In this document: in pieces, positions 48,601 through 58,686 of the stretch
Layout: the number at the start of each line of letters is the position of its first letter
Position numbering within the stretch: the first letter of the stretch is position 1
NCBI RefSeq assembly: GCF_963665995.1
Contig: NZ_OY762512.1
Coordinates: 5,208,001 to 5,272,000 of the forward strand
Source: Pleurocapsa sp. FMAR1
GTDB taxonomy: Bacteria > Cyanobacteriota > Cyanobacteriia > Cyanobacteriales > Xenococcaceae
Length of the DNA stretch: 64,000 bases
Direction of reading: 5' to 3'
The notes under the pieces: model-generated
Seen by the model: the letters and a program-made list of their open reading frames with translations, nothing else
What the model was told of the DNA's origin: nothing
Databases searched by the model: none
Translations under genes and position numbers: made by a program

Positions 48601-49715
48601 GGGAAGATTAAACGCTAGCGTTCGTGCTAGGCTTTTGATTCTCTTCCAAGTGGCAGAGGTCAGGGCGGTAGTATTAATATTAATGTAGATAATACTTTGA
48701 CAATTGTTGACGGAAGCGAAATCAATGTTGCTACTTCTGGTCAAGGTAATGCTGGAGAAGTGAATATCAATGCTGATTTTCTTCATTATCTTTAACTAAT
48801 GAAGAAAATTAAACGCTAGCGTTCGTAAGGCTTTTGATTCTCTTCCAGTGGCAGAGGTCAGGGCGGTAGTATTAATATTAATGTAGATAATACTTTGACA
48901 ATTGTTGACGGAAGCGAAATCATGTTGCTACTTCTGGTCAAGGTAATGCTAATTTTAACCTAGATAATAATACATTCATTTCTAGTGTCAGCACAACTAA
49001 TTTTAATGCAGGAAACATTAATCTTAATGTAACCGATTCTCTACAAGCAACTGATAGCTTCATCTCTACTAGTTCAACTCAATCTTCAGGAGGTAACTTA
49101 AATATCTTCTCTGGAGATATTCAACTTCGTGGCAACAGCGATCTTACGACTAATATTTTTGTAGGAAAAGGAAGCGGGGGAAATATAGCTATTGAAGCTG
49201 ATTCGGTTATTGCTTTTGACGACAGCGATATCTTTGCTTCTGCACCAGAAGGACAAGGAGGCAATGTTACCTTAGATACTCCTGCTTATTTTGGAGAAAA
49301 CTTTACTCTCAATTCTTTAACTGCTAATCCCGATACTCTAGACAATAACTCTCGCGCTGATGTCAACGCTACAGGTGCAGTATCATCTGGTACAGTTTCT
49401 ATTCCTAATGTGAGTTTTATTCAAAACAGTCTTAATGATTTACCAAATAACTCGATTAATACCGATGAATTAGTCGCAAATAGTTGCGTTGTGCCAGTAG
49501 GTGATAGAAGCCAGGGTAAATTTATTATTACTGGGACTGAAAGCTTACCAGTACGTCCTGGAGATAATCTACCTTCTAAATATCCGACAGGAGAAGTACG
49601 GAATGTACCTGAAAAGCCAAGTGGTTGGCAACCAGGCGACCCTATTATTGAACCCCAAGGGGCTTATCGTTTAGCCAATGGCAAGTTAGTGTTGAGTCGC
49701 CAGTGTTCCCGATAA
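45602..49715 (+). pseudogene. TpsA-type filamentous haemagglutinin, copy 1, fragmented
   Basis: The N-terminal 310 codons are intact: signal peptide (FLASALQLSSLILVATLFSK), TPS domain (GQNLFHSFTEFNVGEDRGVY, LINPNGIVFGEGASLDVQGS). From about 46530 on, the gene is a series of frameshifted and partly duplicated repeat units (47067-47756, 48305-48688) and ends in an intact C-terminal piece (49410-49715, ANSCVVPVGDRSQGKFIITG). Many 1-5 bp indels relative to copies 2 and 3 occur in 46530-47000 and 48600-48960, including a nearby duplicate of about 190 bp. This may be real decay or misassembly of repeats. The intact copies show what the ancestor looked like. Confidence 0.85.
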
Positions 49716-49732
49716 ACTAGCTTCTTTTAATT

Positions 49733-50110
49733 TTAAACAAAAGAATTATCGGCGCTCGCGACAAAAGAGTCGTGGTCTGACCATGTATTCATAAAGTCAT
49801 TGTATTCAACAACTGATGAGCAGCCATTAGGAGTTCCACTGTCATTCAGAATAATGTCCACCGAGCCATCAAATTCGTAGTTAATACCAGTTACCCAAAC
49901 AGCATGATCCGCGTCTTTTTGCTCTAAGCTATTACCGTACTGGTCATATTGAGGCTGCCAAATTTTATTACCATCTAGCCCAACGATGGGTTTATCTCCC
50001 ATTGACAAAGCATCTTGCAAAGTAGCAAAAGAGGTATTATATGACCTATATGTTTCAATTGCCAGACTTTTAAGGCTTTGTAAAGTAGTAGAACTATAAG
50101 TTAAATCCAT
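49733..50110 (-). CDS. C39-peptidase-like small protein lacking the catalytic Cys (copy 1)
   Basis: 125 residues. A good GGGAG ribosome site precedes ATG 50110. Recognisable are TSFATLQDALSMGDKPIVGL, ADHAVWVTGINYEFDGSVDI, ILNDSGTPNG and VEYNDFMNTWSDHDSF: the second half of a C39/papain-like fold with the catalytic His (in HAVWVTG) and the Asn/Asp (NDSG). The Cys-bearing first helix is absent, so it is probably not an active protease. Placed convergently between TpsA copies, which suggests an accessory or immunity-like role; not proven. Confidence 0.6.
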   Translation of the reverse strand: MDLTYSSTTLQSLKSLAIETYRSYNTSFATLQDALSMGDKPIVGLDGNKIWQPQYDQYGNSLEQKDADHAVWVTGINYEFDGSVDIILNDSGTPNGCSSVVEYNDFMNTWSDHDSFVASADNSFV

Positions 50111-50321
50111 CGATCTCGCTCCCTTAATAAGTTATTCGATTAAGCTTCGATCTTGGAATAAAACTAATAGTTAGGGATTACATTGCCCTTTTAGGAGAAT
50201 TGCCAATGCTTTTGCTTTGCTGGATAAATTTTGACAAAGACTTGACACGCTCGCCTAAAAAACTAGAGGATTTAGTAAAACTATTAAAAACGGCATCAAA
50301 AAAATTCTGGAGATGTGGCAG

Positions 50322-53300
50322 ATGCGATCGCTCTTATTTTATAGTCTTGTAGTTAGTGGAATATTAATCTTTAAATGCGAGCGCGCCTTTTCCCAGATTA
50401 CCCCCGACAATACTTTAGGTGCTGAAAGTTCGGTAGTTAATACTAGAGATGCTACCAGCGAAAGTATAGATGGTGGTGCAGTACGGGGACAAAACCTCTT
50501 TCACAGTTTCCAAGAGTTTAATGTGGATGCAGGCAGAGGGGCATATTTTGCTAATCCTGATGCTGTAACTAATATCTTCTCTCGCGTTACAGGGGGAAAT
50601 CCTTCAAATATCTTAGGCACATTAGGCGTAGATGGTGCAGCTAATTTGTTTTTGATTAATCCCAATGGCATTATTTTTGGTCAAGGTGCGAGTTTAGATG
50701 TGCAGGGATCTTTTACTGCCACTACTGCCGATGGGGTTGAGTTTGGCGAACAAGGTTTTTTTAGTGCGGTTAATCCAGAATCACCGAAGTTATTAACGAT
50801 TAATCCGTCTGCTTATTTCTTTAATCAGCTTTCTCCAGGTGCGATCGCTAATAATTCCATTGGATTGAGAGTACCAGATGGTCAGAATTTATTACTACTT
50901 GGTGGCGATGTTAACGTCGATGGTGGTGGTATAGTCGCAAGTGGTGGTCGAATCGATCTTGGTGCAATAGCAGGACAAGGGGTTATTGGACTAAATAGCA
51001 ATGGGAGTTTGAATATTCCCGATAGTATTGCCAGAGGAGATGTTTCGTTAACTAATGGTGCTGCATTTTTAGTTTATGGAGATGGAGGTGGAGATATTGC
51101 GATCGCCGCTAAAAATATTAATATTCTTTCACGAAGTAATTTGAATGCTGGTGTTTTCAGTAATTCTAGTTTACCTGATGCTCAAGCGGGAGATATTACA
51201 ATTGATGCGACTGACAATATAATAGTAGATAACGGTAGAGTCGCAAATGAAGTTTCTTTAGAAGCAGTCGGCAATGCTGGAGATATTTTCATTAATGCTA
51301 ATTCTCTTCAAGTTTTAAATGGTAGTCTAATAGAATCTCTTACTTCTGGACAAGGAGATAGCGGAAATGTAACTGTTCGCGCTTCTAATATAGAATTGGC
51401 AGGGACTAGCAGTGATGGACAACTTTCAAGTAGTTTATTTACTAATATTGGATCTCAAGCACAAGGTAATGGCGGTAATTTAACCATTAACACAGATAAT
51501 CTAAGTCTGAGCGATCGCGCTGAAATATCAGCTTCTACTTTTGGACAAGGAGATACGGGGAATATTTCCATTACCGCCGATAATTCAATTTCTCTTGATG
51601 CTAGCTCATATATTCTCAATAACGTCCAAAGTATTGATGCAGTTGGCGATGCTGGCAAAATTGAGATTACAACTGGTTCGCTTTCAGCAACCAATGGTAG
51701 TCAAATTGATTCCTTTACTCGCGGACGAGGAAATGCGGGGAATATTTCTATTACCGCCGATAATTCAGTTTCTCTCGATACTAGTTCATATATTCTCAAC
51801 AATGTCGAGAGTAGTGATGCAGTTGGCAATGCTGGCAAAATTGAGATTACAACTGGTTCACTTTCAGCAACCAATGGTAGTCAAATTGATTCCGCTACTC
51901 GCGGACGGGGCAATGCTGGAGATATAACTATTCAAGCCTCAAATGCCGTTACTTTTGATGGATTCGATAATAATGGATTTCCCAGTGCTTCATTTAGTAG
52001 TGTCGAAGCAGGTAGTGAAGGCGATGGTGGCAATATCAACATTCAAACAGGAAATTTAGTTGCAAGAAACGGTGGACAAATTAATGCTGGTACTTTAGGC
52101 AAAGGAGATACGGGGAATATTTCCATTACCGCCGATAATTCAGTTTCTCTCGATACTAGTTCATCTATTGTCAATAACGTCCAAGGTATTGATGCAGTTG
52201 GCGATGCAGGTAAAATTGAGATTACGACTGGTTCTCTTTCAGCAACCAATGGTAGTCAAATTGATTCCTTTACTCGTGGACGAGGCAATGCTGGAGATAT
52301 AACTATTCAAGCAAGAAATGCCGTTACTTTTGATGGATTCGATAATAATGGATTACCCAGTGCTTCATTTAGTAGTGTCGAAGCAGGTAGTGAAGGCGAT
52401 GGTGGCAATATCAACATTCAAACAAGAAATTTAGTTGTTAGAAACGGTGGAGAAATTAATGCTAGTACTTTAGGAAAAGGAGATACGGGGAATATTTTCA
52501 TTACCGCCGATAATTCAATTTCTCTCGATGTTGGCTCAAGGATTGTCAATAACGTCCAAGGTATTGATGCAGTTGGCGATGCTGGCAAAATTGAGATTAC
52601 GACTGGTTCTCTTTCAGCAACCAATGGTAGTCAAATTGATTCCTTTACACGCGGACGAGGAAATGCGGGAAATATAACTATTCAAGCAAGAAATGACGTT
52701 ATTTTTGATGGATTAGATAATAATGGATTAGCCACTGGTTCATTTAGTAGTGTCGAAGCAGGTGGCAAAGGCGACGGTGGCGATATCAACATTCAAACAG
52801 GAAATTTAGTTGTTAGAAACGGTGGACAAATTATTGCTGGTACTTCAGGCAAAGGAGATACGGGGAATATTTTCATTACAGCCGATAATTCAATCTCTCT
52901 TGATGCTAGCTCATATATTTTCAACAATGTCGAGAGTATTGACGCGGTGGGCGATGCTGGCAAAATTGAGATTAATACTGGTTCACTTTTAGCAACCAAT
53001 GGTAGTCAAATAGATTCCTTTACTCGCGGACAGGGTAATGCGGGAAATATAACTATTCAAGCCTCCAATGACGTTACTTTTGATGGATTCGGTAACAATG
53101 GATTATTCAGTGCTGCATTTAGTAGTGTCGAAGCAGGTGGCAAAGGCGATGGAGGAAATATCAATCTTACAGCTCGTTCTTTATCTCTAACTAATGGAGG
53201 AAAATTAGACGTTGGCGTTCGTCAGGCTTCAGCGTCTCTTCCAAGTGGCAGAGGTAAAGGTGGTAATATCAATATTGATGTGGATGATGCTCTAACAATT

Positions 53301-54137
53301 GCTGACGGAAGCAGAATTAATGCTATTACTTTTGGTCAAGGTAATGCTGGAAAACTAGAAATTAAGGCAAATTCTCTCAATCTAGATAATAATGCATTTA
53401 TTTCAAGTGTTAGCGAAACTAATTTTGATGCAGGAGATATTACTCTTAATATAGCCAATTCTATACAAGCAACAGATAGCTCAATCTCTACTAGTTCAAC
53501 CCAATCTTCAGGGGGTAATTTAACTATTAATGCAGGAGACATAAAGCTTCGAGGCAACAGCGATCTCACTACCGATATTGCTTCTGGGCAAGGCAGTGGC
53601 GGAAATATCAATATAACTGCTGATTCGGTTATTGCTTTTGACGACAGCGATATCTTTGCTTCTGCACCAGAAGGACAAGGAGGCAATGTTACCTTAGATA
53701 CTCCTGCTTATTTTGGAGAAAACTTTACTCTCAATTCTTTAACTGCTAATCCCGATACTCTAGACAATAACTCTCGCGCTGATGTCAACGCTACAGGTGC
53801 AGTATCATCTGGTACAGTTTCTATTCCTAATGTGAGTTTTATTCAAAACAGTCTTAATGATTTACCAAATAACTCGATTAATACCGATGAATTAGTCGCA
53901 AATAGTTGCGTTGTGCCAGTAGGTGATAGAAGCCAGGGTAAATTTATTATTACTGGGACTGAAAGCTTACCAGTACGTCCTGGAGATAATCTACCTTCTA
54001 AATATCCGACAGGAGAAGTACGGAATGTACCTGAAAAGCCAAGTGGTTGGCAACCAGGCGACCCTATTATTGAACCCCAAGGGGCTTATCGTTTAGCCAA
54101 TGGCAAGTTAGTGTTGAGTCGCCAGTGTTCCCGATAA
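50322..54137 (+). CDS. TpsA-type filamentous haemagglutinin, copy 2
   Basis: 1,271 residues from ATG 50322; GGAG at 50309 gives proper spacing, while the ATG at 50313 touches it. Signal peptide (SLLFYSLVVSGILIFKCERA), then the TPS secretion domain (NLFHSFQEFNVDAGRGAYFA, LINPNGIIFGQGASLDVQ). The long passenger is a beta-helix made of roughly 125-residue repeats (GDTGNISITADNSVSLDTSS, VGDAGKIEITTGSLSATNGS, FTRGRGNAGDITIQ) encoded by 375-bp near-identical DNA units. The C-terminal domain (NSCVVPVGDRSQGKFIITGT, EPQGAYRLANGKLVLSRQ) has a Cys pair. Exported by a TpsB protein; likely a surface adhesin. The only TpsB gene in the window is frameshifted. Confidence 0.9.
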   Translation: MRSLLFYSLVVSGILIFKCERAFSQITPDNTLGAESSVVNTRDATSESIDGGAVRGQNLFHSFQEFNVDAGRGAYFANPDAVTNIFSRVTGGNPSNILGTLGVDGAANLFLINPNGIIFGQGASLDVQGSFTATTADGVEFGEQGFFSAVNPESPKLLTINPSAYFFNQLSPGAIANNSIGLRVPDGQNLLLLGGDVNVDGGGIVASGGRIDLGAIAGQGVIGLNSNGSLNIPDSIARGDVSLTNGAAFLVYGDGGGDIAIAAKNINILSRSNLNAGVFSNSSLPDAQAGDITIDATDNIIVDNGRVANEVSLEAVGNAGDIFINANSLQVLNGSLIESLTSGQGDSGNVTVRASNIELAGTSSDGQLSSSLFTNIGSQAQGNGGNLTINTDNLSLSDRAEISASTFGQGDTGNISITADNSISLDASSYILNNVQSIDAVGDAGKIEITTGSLSATNGSQIDSFTRGRGNAGNISITADNSVSLDTSSYILNNVESSDAVGNAGKIEITTGSLSATNGSQIDSATRGRGNAGDITIQASNAVTFDGFDNNGFPSASFSSVEAGSEGDGGNINIQTGNLVARNGGQINAGTLGKGDTGNISITADNSVSLDTSSSIVNNVQGIDAVGDAGKIEITTGSLSATNGSQIDSFTRGRGNAGDITIQARNAVTFDGFDNNGLPSASFSSVEAGSEGDGGNINIQTRNLVVRNGGEINASTLGKGDTGNIFITADNSISLDVGSRIVNNVQGIDAVGDAGKIEITTGSLSATNGSQIDSFTRGRGNAGNITIQARNDVIFDGLDNNGLATGSFSSVEAGGKGDGGDINIQTGNLVVRNGGQIIAGTSGKGDTGNIFITADNSISLDASSYIFNNVESIDAVGDAGKIEINTGSLLATNGSQIDSFTRGQGNAGNITIQASNDVTFDGFGNNGLFSAAFSSVEAGGKGDGGNINLTARSLSLTNGGKLDVGVRQASASLPSGRGKGGNINIDVDDALTIADGSRINAITFGQGNAGKLEIKANSLNLDNNAFISSVSETNFDAGDITLNIANSIQATDSSISTSSTQSSGGNLTINAGDIKLRGNSDLTTDIASGQGSGGNINITADSVIAFDDSDIFASAPEGQGGNVTLDTPAYFGENFTLNSLTANPDTLDNNSRADVNATGAVSSGTVSIPNVSFIQNSLNDLPNNSINTDELVANSCVVPVGDRSQGKFIITGTESLPVRPGDNLPSKYPTGEVRNVPEKPSGWQPGDPIIEPQGAYRLANGKLVLSRQCSR

Positions 54138-54154
54138 ACTAGCTTCTTTTAATT

Positions 54155-54532
54155 TTAAACAAAAGAATTATCGGCGCTCGCGACAAAAGAGTCGTGGTCT
54201 GACCATGTATTCATAAAGTCATTGTATTCAACAACTGATGAGCAGCCATTAGGAGTTCCACTGTCATTCAGAATAATGTCCACCGAGCCATCAAATTCGT
54301 AGTTAATACCAGTTACCCAAACAGCATGATCCGCGTCTTTTTGCTCTAAGCTATTACCGTACTGGTCATATTGAGGCTGCCAAATTTTATTACCATCTAG
54401 CCCAACGATGGGTTTATCTCCCATTGACAAAGCATCTTGCAAAGTAGCAAAAGAGGTATTATATGACCTATATGTTTCAATTGCCAGACTTTTAAGGCTT
54501 TGTAAAGTAGTAGAACTATAAGTTAAATCCAT
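54155..54532 (-). CDS. C39-peptidase-like small protein lacking the catalytic Cys (copy 2)
   Basis: Identical in sequence to the gene at 49733-50110, being part of the tandem unit. The same ribosome site, His and Asn/Asp motifs are present and the Cys half is again missing, so the truncation predates the duplication. The flanking tpsA genes face towards and away from it as in copy 1. Confidence 0.6.
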   Translation of the reverse strand: MDLTYSSTTLQSLKSLAIETYRSYNTSFATLQDALSMGDKPIVGLDGNKIWQPQYDQYGNSLEQKDADHAVWVTGINYEFDGSVDIILNDSGTPNGCSSVVEYNDFMNTWSDHDSFVASADNSFV

Positions 54533-54743
54533 CGATCTCGCTCCCTTAATAAGTTATTCGATTAAGCTTCGATCTTGGAATAAAACTAATAGTTAGGGAT
54601 TACATTGCCCTTTTAGGAGAATTGCCAATGCTTTTGCTTTGCTGGATAAATTTTGACAAAGACTTGACACGCTCGCCTAAAAAACTAGAGGATTTAGTAA
54701 AACTATTAAAAACGGCATCAAAAAAATTCTGGAGATGTGGCAG

Positions 54744-57700
54744 ATGCGATCTCTCTTATTTTATAGTCTTGTAGTTAGTGGAATATTAATCTTTAAATGC
54801 GAGCGCGCCTTTTCCCAGATTACCCCCGACAATACTTTAGGTGCTGAAAGTTCGGTAGTTAATACTAGAGATGCTACCAGCGAAAGTATAGATGGTGGTG
54901 CAGTACGGGGACAAAACCTCTTTCACAGTTTCCAAGAGTTTAATGTGGATGCAGGCAGAGGGGCATATTTTGCTAATCCTGATGCTGTAACTAATATCTT
55001 CTCTCGCGTTACAGGGGGAAATCCTTCAAATATCTTAGGTACGTTAGGAGTTGATGGTGCAGCTAATTTGTTTTTGATTAATCCTAATGGCATTATTTTT
55101 GGTCAAGGTGCGAGTTTAGATGTGCAGGGATCTTTTACTGCCACTACTGCCGATGGGGTTGAGTTTGGCGAACAAGGTTTTTTTAGTGCGGTTAATCCAG
55201 AATCACCGAATTTATTAACAATAAATCCGTCTGCTTATTTCTTTAATCAGCTTTCTCCAGGTGCGATCGCTAATAATTCCATTGGATTGAGAGTACCAGA
55301 TGGTCAGAATTTATCACTACTTGGTGGCGATGTTAACGTTGATGGTGGTGTTTTAGTCGCAAGTGGTGGTCGCATCGATATTGCTGCAATAGCAGGACAA
55401 GGTATTGTCGAATTAAATAGCAATGGGAGTTTTAATATTCCCGATAGTATTGCCAGAGGAGATGTCTCGTTAACTAATGGTGCTGGATTTTTTGTTATTG
55501 GAAATGGAGGTGGAGATATTGCGATCGCGGCTAAAAATATTGATATTTTTTCAGGAAGTGGTCTCTATGCTGGTATTTCCAGTAATTCGGGTTTACCTGA
55601 TGCTCAAGCGGGAGATATTACAATTAATGCAACTGACAATATAGCAGTAGATGAAAGCTTTATTCTAAATCAAATACGTTCAGAAGCAGTCGGCAATGCT
55701 GGAGATATTTTCATTAATGCTAATTCTCTTCAAGTTTTCAATGGTAGTCAAATAGCATCTTCTACTTTTGGACAAGGAGATGGCGGAGATGTTACTGTTC
55801 GCGTTTCTAATATAGAATTGGCAGCGACTAGCAGTGATGGACAATTTGCTAGTGGTTTGTTTACTACTGTTCTATCTCAAGCACAAGGTAATGGCGGTAA
55901 TTTAACCATTAACACAGATAATCTAAGTCTGAGCGATCGCGCTAAAATATCAGCTAGTACTTTTGGCAAAGGAGATGCTGGGGATATTTCCATTACCGCC
56001 GATAATTCAATCACTCTCGATACTAGCTCATATATTTTCAACAATGTAGAGAGGAGTGAGACGGTGGGCGATGCTGGCAAAATTGAGATTAATACTGGTT
56101 CACTTTCGGTAACCAATGGTAGTCAAATTGATTCCTTTACTCGCGGACAGGGTAATGCAGGAAATATAACTATTCAAGCAAGAAATGCCGTTACTTTTGA
56201 TGGAAGTGCTTCATTTAGTAGTGTCGAAGCAGGTGCTATAGGTGATGGTGGCGATATTAATATTCAAACAGGAAATTTAGTTGCAAGAAACGGTGGAACA
56301 ATTGCTGCTAGTACTTTAGGCAAAGGAGATACGGGTAATCTTTCCATTACCGCCGATAATTCAATCACTCTCGATACTAGCTCATATATTTTCAACAATG
56401 TAGAGAGGAGTGAGACGGTGGGCGATGCTGGCAAAATTGAGATTAATACTGGTTCACTTTCGGTAACCAATGGTAGTCAAATTGATTCCTTTACTCGCGG
56501 ACAGGGTAATGCAGGAAATATAACTATTCAAGCAAGAAATGCCGTTACTTTTGATGGAAGTGCTTTACTTAGTAGTGTCGAAGCAGGTGCTATAGGTGAT
56601 GGTGGCAATATAACTATCAAAGCGGGTTCTTTATCTTTAACTAATGGAGGACTAAACGTTGGCGTTCGTCAGGCTTCAGACTCCCTTCCAAGTGGCAAAG
56701 GTGATGGTGGCAATATCAACATTCAAACAGGAAATTTAGTTGCAAGAAACGGTGGAACAATTGCTGCTAGTACTTTTGGCAAAGGAGATACGGGGAATCT
56801 TTCCATTACAGCCGATAATTCAATTACTCTCGATACTAGTTCATATATTTTCAACAACGTTGAGAGTATTGACGCGGTGGGCGATGCAGGTAAAATTGAG
56901 ATTAATACTGGTTCTCTTTCGGTAACCAATGGTAGTCAAATTGATTCCTTTACTCGCGGACAGGGTAATGCGGGAGATATAACTATTCAAGCCTCAAATG
57001 CCGTTACTTTTGATGGATTCGATAATAATGGATTGCTTAGTGCTTCAGCTAGTAGTGTCGAAGCAGGTGGCAAAGGCGACGGTGGCGATATAACTATCAA
57101 AGCGGGTTCTTTATCTCTAACTAATGGAGGACTAGACGTTGGCGTTCGTCAGGCTTCAGACTCCCTTCCAAGTGGCAAAGGCGACGGTGGCGATATCAAC
57201 ATTCAAACAGGAAATTTAGTTGCAAGAAACGGTGGAACAATTGCTGCTAGTACTTTAGGCAAAGGAAATTCAGGTAATCTTTCCATTACCGCCGATAATT
57301 CAATTTCTCTCGATACTAGTTCATCTATTCTCAACAATGTCGGGAGTGGTGATGCGGTTGGCAATGCTGGTCAAATCGAGATTACGACTGGTTCGCTGTC
57401 GGTGGCTAATGGCTCTCAAATTAATTCCTTGACTCGCGGACGGGGTGATGCTGGAGATATAACTATTCAAGCAAGAAATGACGTTACTTTTGATGGATTA
57501 GAGAATAATGGATTACGCAGTGCTTCATTTAGTAGTGTGGAAGCTGGTGGCAAAGGCGACGGTGGCGATATAACTATCAAAGCGGGTTCTTTATCTCTAA
57601 CTAATGGAGGACTATTAGACGTTAGAGTTCGTCAGGCTTCAGACTCCCTTCCAAGTGGCAGAGGTGAAGGTGGCGATATTAATATTCAAACAGGAAATTT

Positions 57701-58541
57701 AGTTGCAAGAAACGGTGGAACAATTGCTGCTAGTACTTTTGGTCAAGGGAATGCTGGAAAACTAGAAATTAAGGCAAATTCTCTCAATCTAGATAATAAT
57801 GCATTTATTTCAAGTGTTAGCGAAACTAATTTTGATGCAGGAGATATTACTCTCAATATAGCCAATTCTATACAAGCAACAGATAGCTCAATCTCTACTA
57901 GTTCAACCCAATCTTCAGGGGGTAATTTAACTATTAATGCAGGGGACATAAAGCTTCGAGGCAACAGCGATCTCACTAGCGATATTGCTTCTGGGCAAGG
58001 TAGTGGCGGAAATATCAATATAACTGCTGATTCGGTTATTGCTTTTGACGATAGCGATATCTTTGCTTCTGCACCAGAAGGAAAAGGAGGCAATATTACC
58101 TTAAATACTCCTGCTTACTTTGGGGAGAACTTTACTCTCAATTCTCTAACTGCCGATCCTAGTACTCTAGACAATAACTCTCGCGCTGATGTCAATGCGA
58201 CAGGAGCAGTATCGGGTTCGGTTGCTATTCCCGATGTGAGTTTTATTCAAAACAGTCTTAATGATTTACCAAATAACTCGATTAATACCGATGAATTAGT
58301 GGCTAATAGTTGCGTTGTGCCAGTAGGTAATAGAAGCCAGGGTAAATTTATTATTACTGGGACTGAAAGCTTACCAGTACGTCCTGGAGATAATCTACCT
58401 TTTAAATATCCGACAGGAGAAGTGCGGAATGTACCTGAAAAGCCAACTGGTTGGCAACCAGGCAACCCTATTATTGAACCCCAAGGGGCTTATCGTTTAG
58501 CTAATGGCAAGTTAGTGTTGAGTCGCCAGTGTTCCCGATAA
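54744..58541 (+). CDS. TpsA-type filamentous haemagglutinin, copy 3
   Basis: 1,265 residues, same start logic as copy 2. The N-terminal TPS domain is almost identical to copy 2 (LINPNGIIFGQGASLDVQ). The passenger differs in the number and order of repeats. It has extra blocks of the type AGSLSLTNGGLDVGVRQASD and SLPSGKGDGGDINIQTGNLV, and lacks others. The C-terminal domain differs by a few residues (GNRSQGKFIITGT). Divergence lies mainly in the repeats, which fits slippage or recombination between 375-bp units. A surface adhesin, presumably exported by a TpsB partner. Confidence 0.9.
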   Translation: MRSLLFYSLVVSGILIFKCERAFSQITPDNTLGAESSVVNTRDATSESIDGGAVRGQNLFHSFQEFNVDAGRGAYFANPDAVTNIFSRVTGGNPSNILGTLGVDGAANLFLINPNGIIFGQGASLDVQGSFTATTADGVEFGEQGFFSAVNPESPNLLTINPSAYFFNQLSPGAIANNSIGLRVPDGQNLSLLGGDVNVDGGVLVASGGRIDIAAIAGQGIVELNSNGSFNIPDSIARGDVSLTNGAGFFVIGNGGGDIAIAAKNIDIFSGSGLYAGISSNSGLPDAQAGDITINATDNIAVDESFILNQIRSEAVGNAGDIFINANSLQVFNGSQIASSTFGQGDGGDVTVRVSNIELAATSSDGQFASGLFTTVLSQAQGNGGNLTINTDNLSLSDRAKISASTFGKGDAGDISITADNSITLDTSSYIFNNVERSETVGDAGKIEINTGSLSVTNGSQIDSFTRGQGNAGNITIQARNAVTFDGSASFSSVEAGAIGDGGDINIQTGNLVARNGGTIAASTLGKGDTGNLSITADNSITLDTSSYIFNNVERSETVGDAGKIEINTGSLSVTNGSQIDSFTRGQGNAGNITIQARNAVTFDGSALLSSVEAGAIGDGGNITIKAGSLSLTNGGLNVGVRQASDSLPSGKGDGGNINIQTGNLVARNGGTIAASTFGKGDTGNLSITADNSITLDTSSYIFNNVESIDAVGDAGKIEINTGSLSVTNGSQIDSFTRGQGNAGDITIQASNAVTFDGFDNNGLLSASASSVEAGGKGDGGDITIKAGSLSLTNGGLDVGVRQASDSLPSGKGDGGDINIQTGNLVARNGGTIAASTLGKGNSGNLSITADNSISLDTSSSILNNVGSGDAVGNAGQIEITTGSLSVANGSQINSLTRGRGDAGDITIQARNDVTFDGLENNGLRSASFSSVEAGGKGDGGDITIKAGSLSLTNGGLLDVRVRQASDSLPSGRGEGGDINIQTGNLVARNGGTIAASTFGQGNAGKLEIKANSLNLDNNAFISSVSETNFDAGDITLNIANSIQATDSSISTSSTQSSGGNLTINAGDIKLRGNSDLTSDIASGQGSGGNINITADSVIAFDDSDIFASAPEGKGGNITLNTPAYFGENFTLNSLTADPSTLDNNSRADVNATGAVSGSVAIPDVSFIQNSLNDLPNNSINTDELVANSCVVPVGNRSQGKFIITGTESLPVRPGDNLPFKYPTGEVRNVPEKPTGWQPGNPIIEPQGAYRLANGKLVLSRQCSR

Positions 58542-58562
58542 ACTAACTTCTTTTAATTTTAA

Positions 58563-58686
58563 ACGAAAGGATTATCGGCGCTCGCGACAAAAGAGTCGTG
58601 GTCTGACCATGTATTCATAAAGTCATTGTATTCAACAACTGATGAGCAGCCATTAGGAGTTCCACTGTCATTCAGAATAATGTCCA
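58563..58686 (-). pseudogene. Third C39-like copy, truncated to its C-terminal end
   Basis: Minus-strand sequence matches the last about 41 codons of the 125-residue gene (IILNDSGTPNG, VEYNDFMNTWSDHDSF) and then ends abruptly at 58686, where unrelated AT-rich DNA begins. It marks the right edge of the tandem array. Confidence 0.8.

Larger units (their letters stand above)
49218..58061 (+). repeat. Tandem duplication of a 4.4-kb tpsA unit
   Basis: The block from about 49218 recurs 4,422 bp later (53640) and again about 4.4 kb further. Each unit has the tpsA end, a convergent small gene (49733-50110 and 54155-54532) and the start of the next tpsA. The intergenic copies are identical by eye over more than 600 bp apart from one base in the tpsA start (HIP1 GCGATCGC at 50325 versus GCGATCTC at 54747, synonymous). 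The duplication is therefore recent. Confidence 0.85.

Noticed and set aside
46225-53686. Minus-strand open frames opposite the tpsA genes
   Set aside because: They recur with the 375-bp repeats, have no ribosome sites and mirror the sense coding frame.
51541-57000. CRISPR or tandem satellite in the tpsA genes
   Set aside because: The 375-bp period is in frame with a beta-helix protein and is explained by protein repeats.
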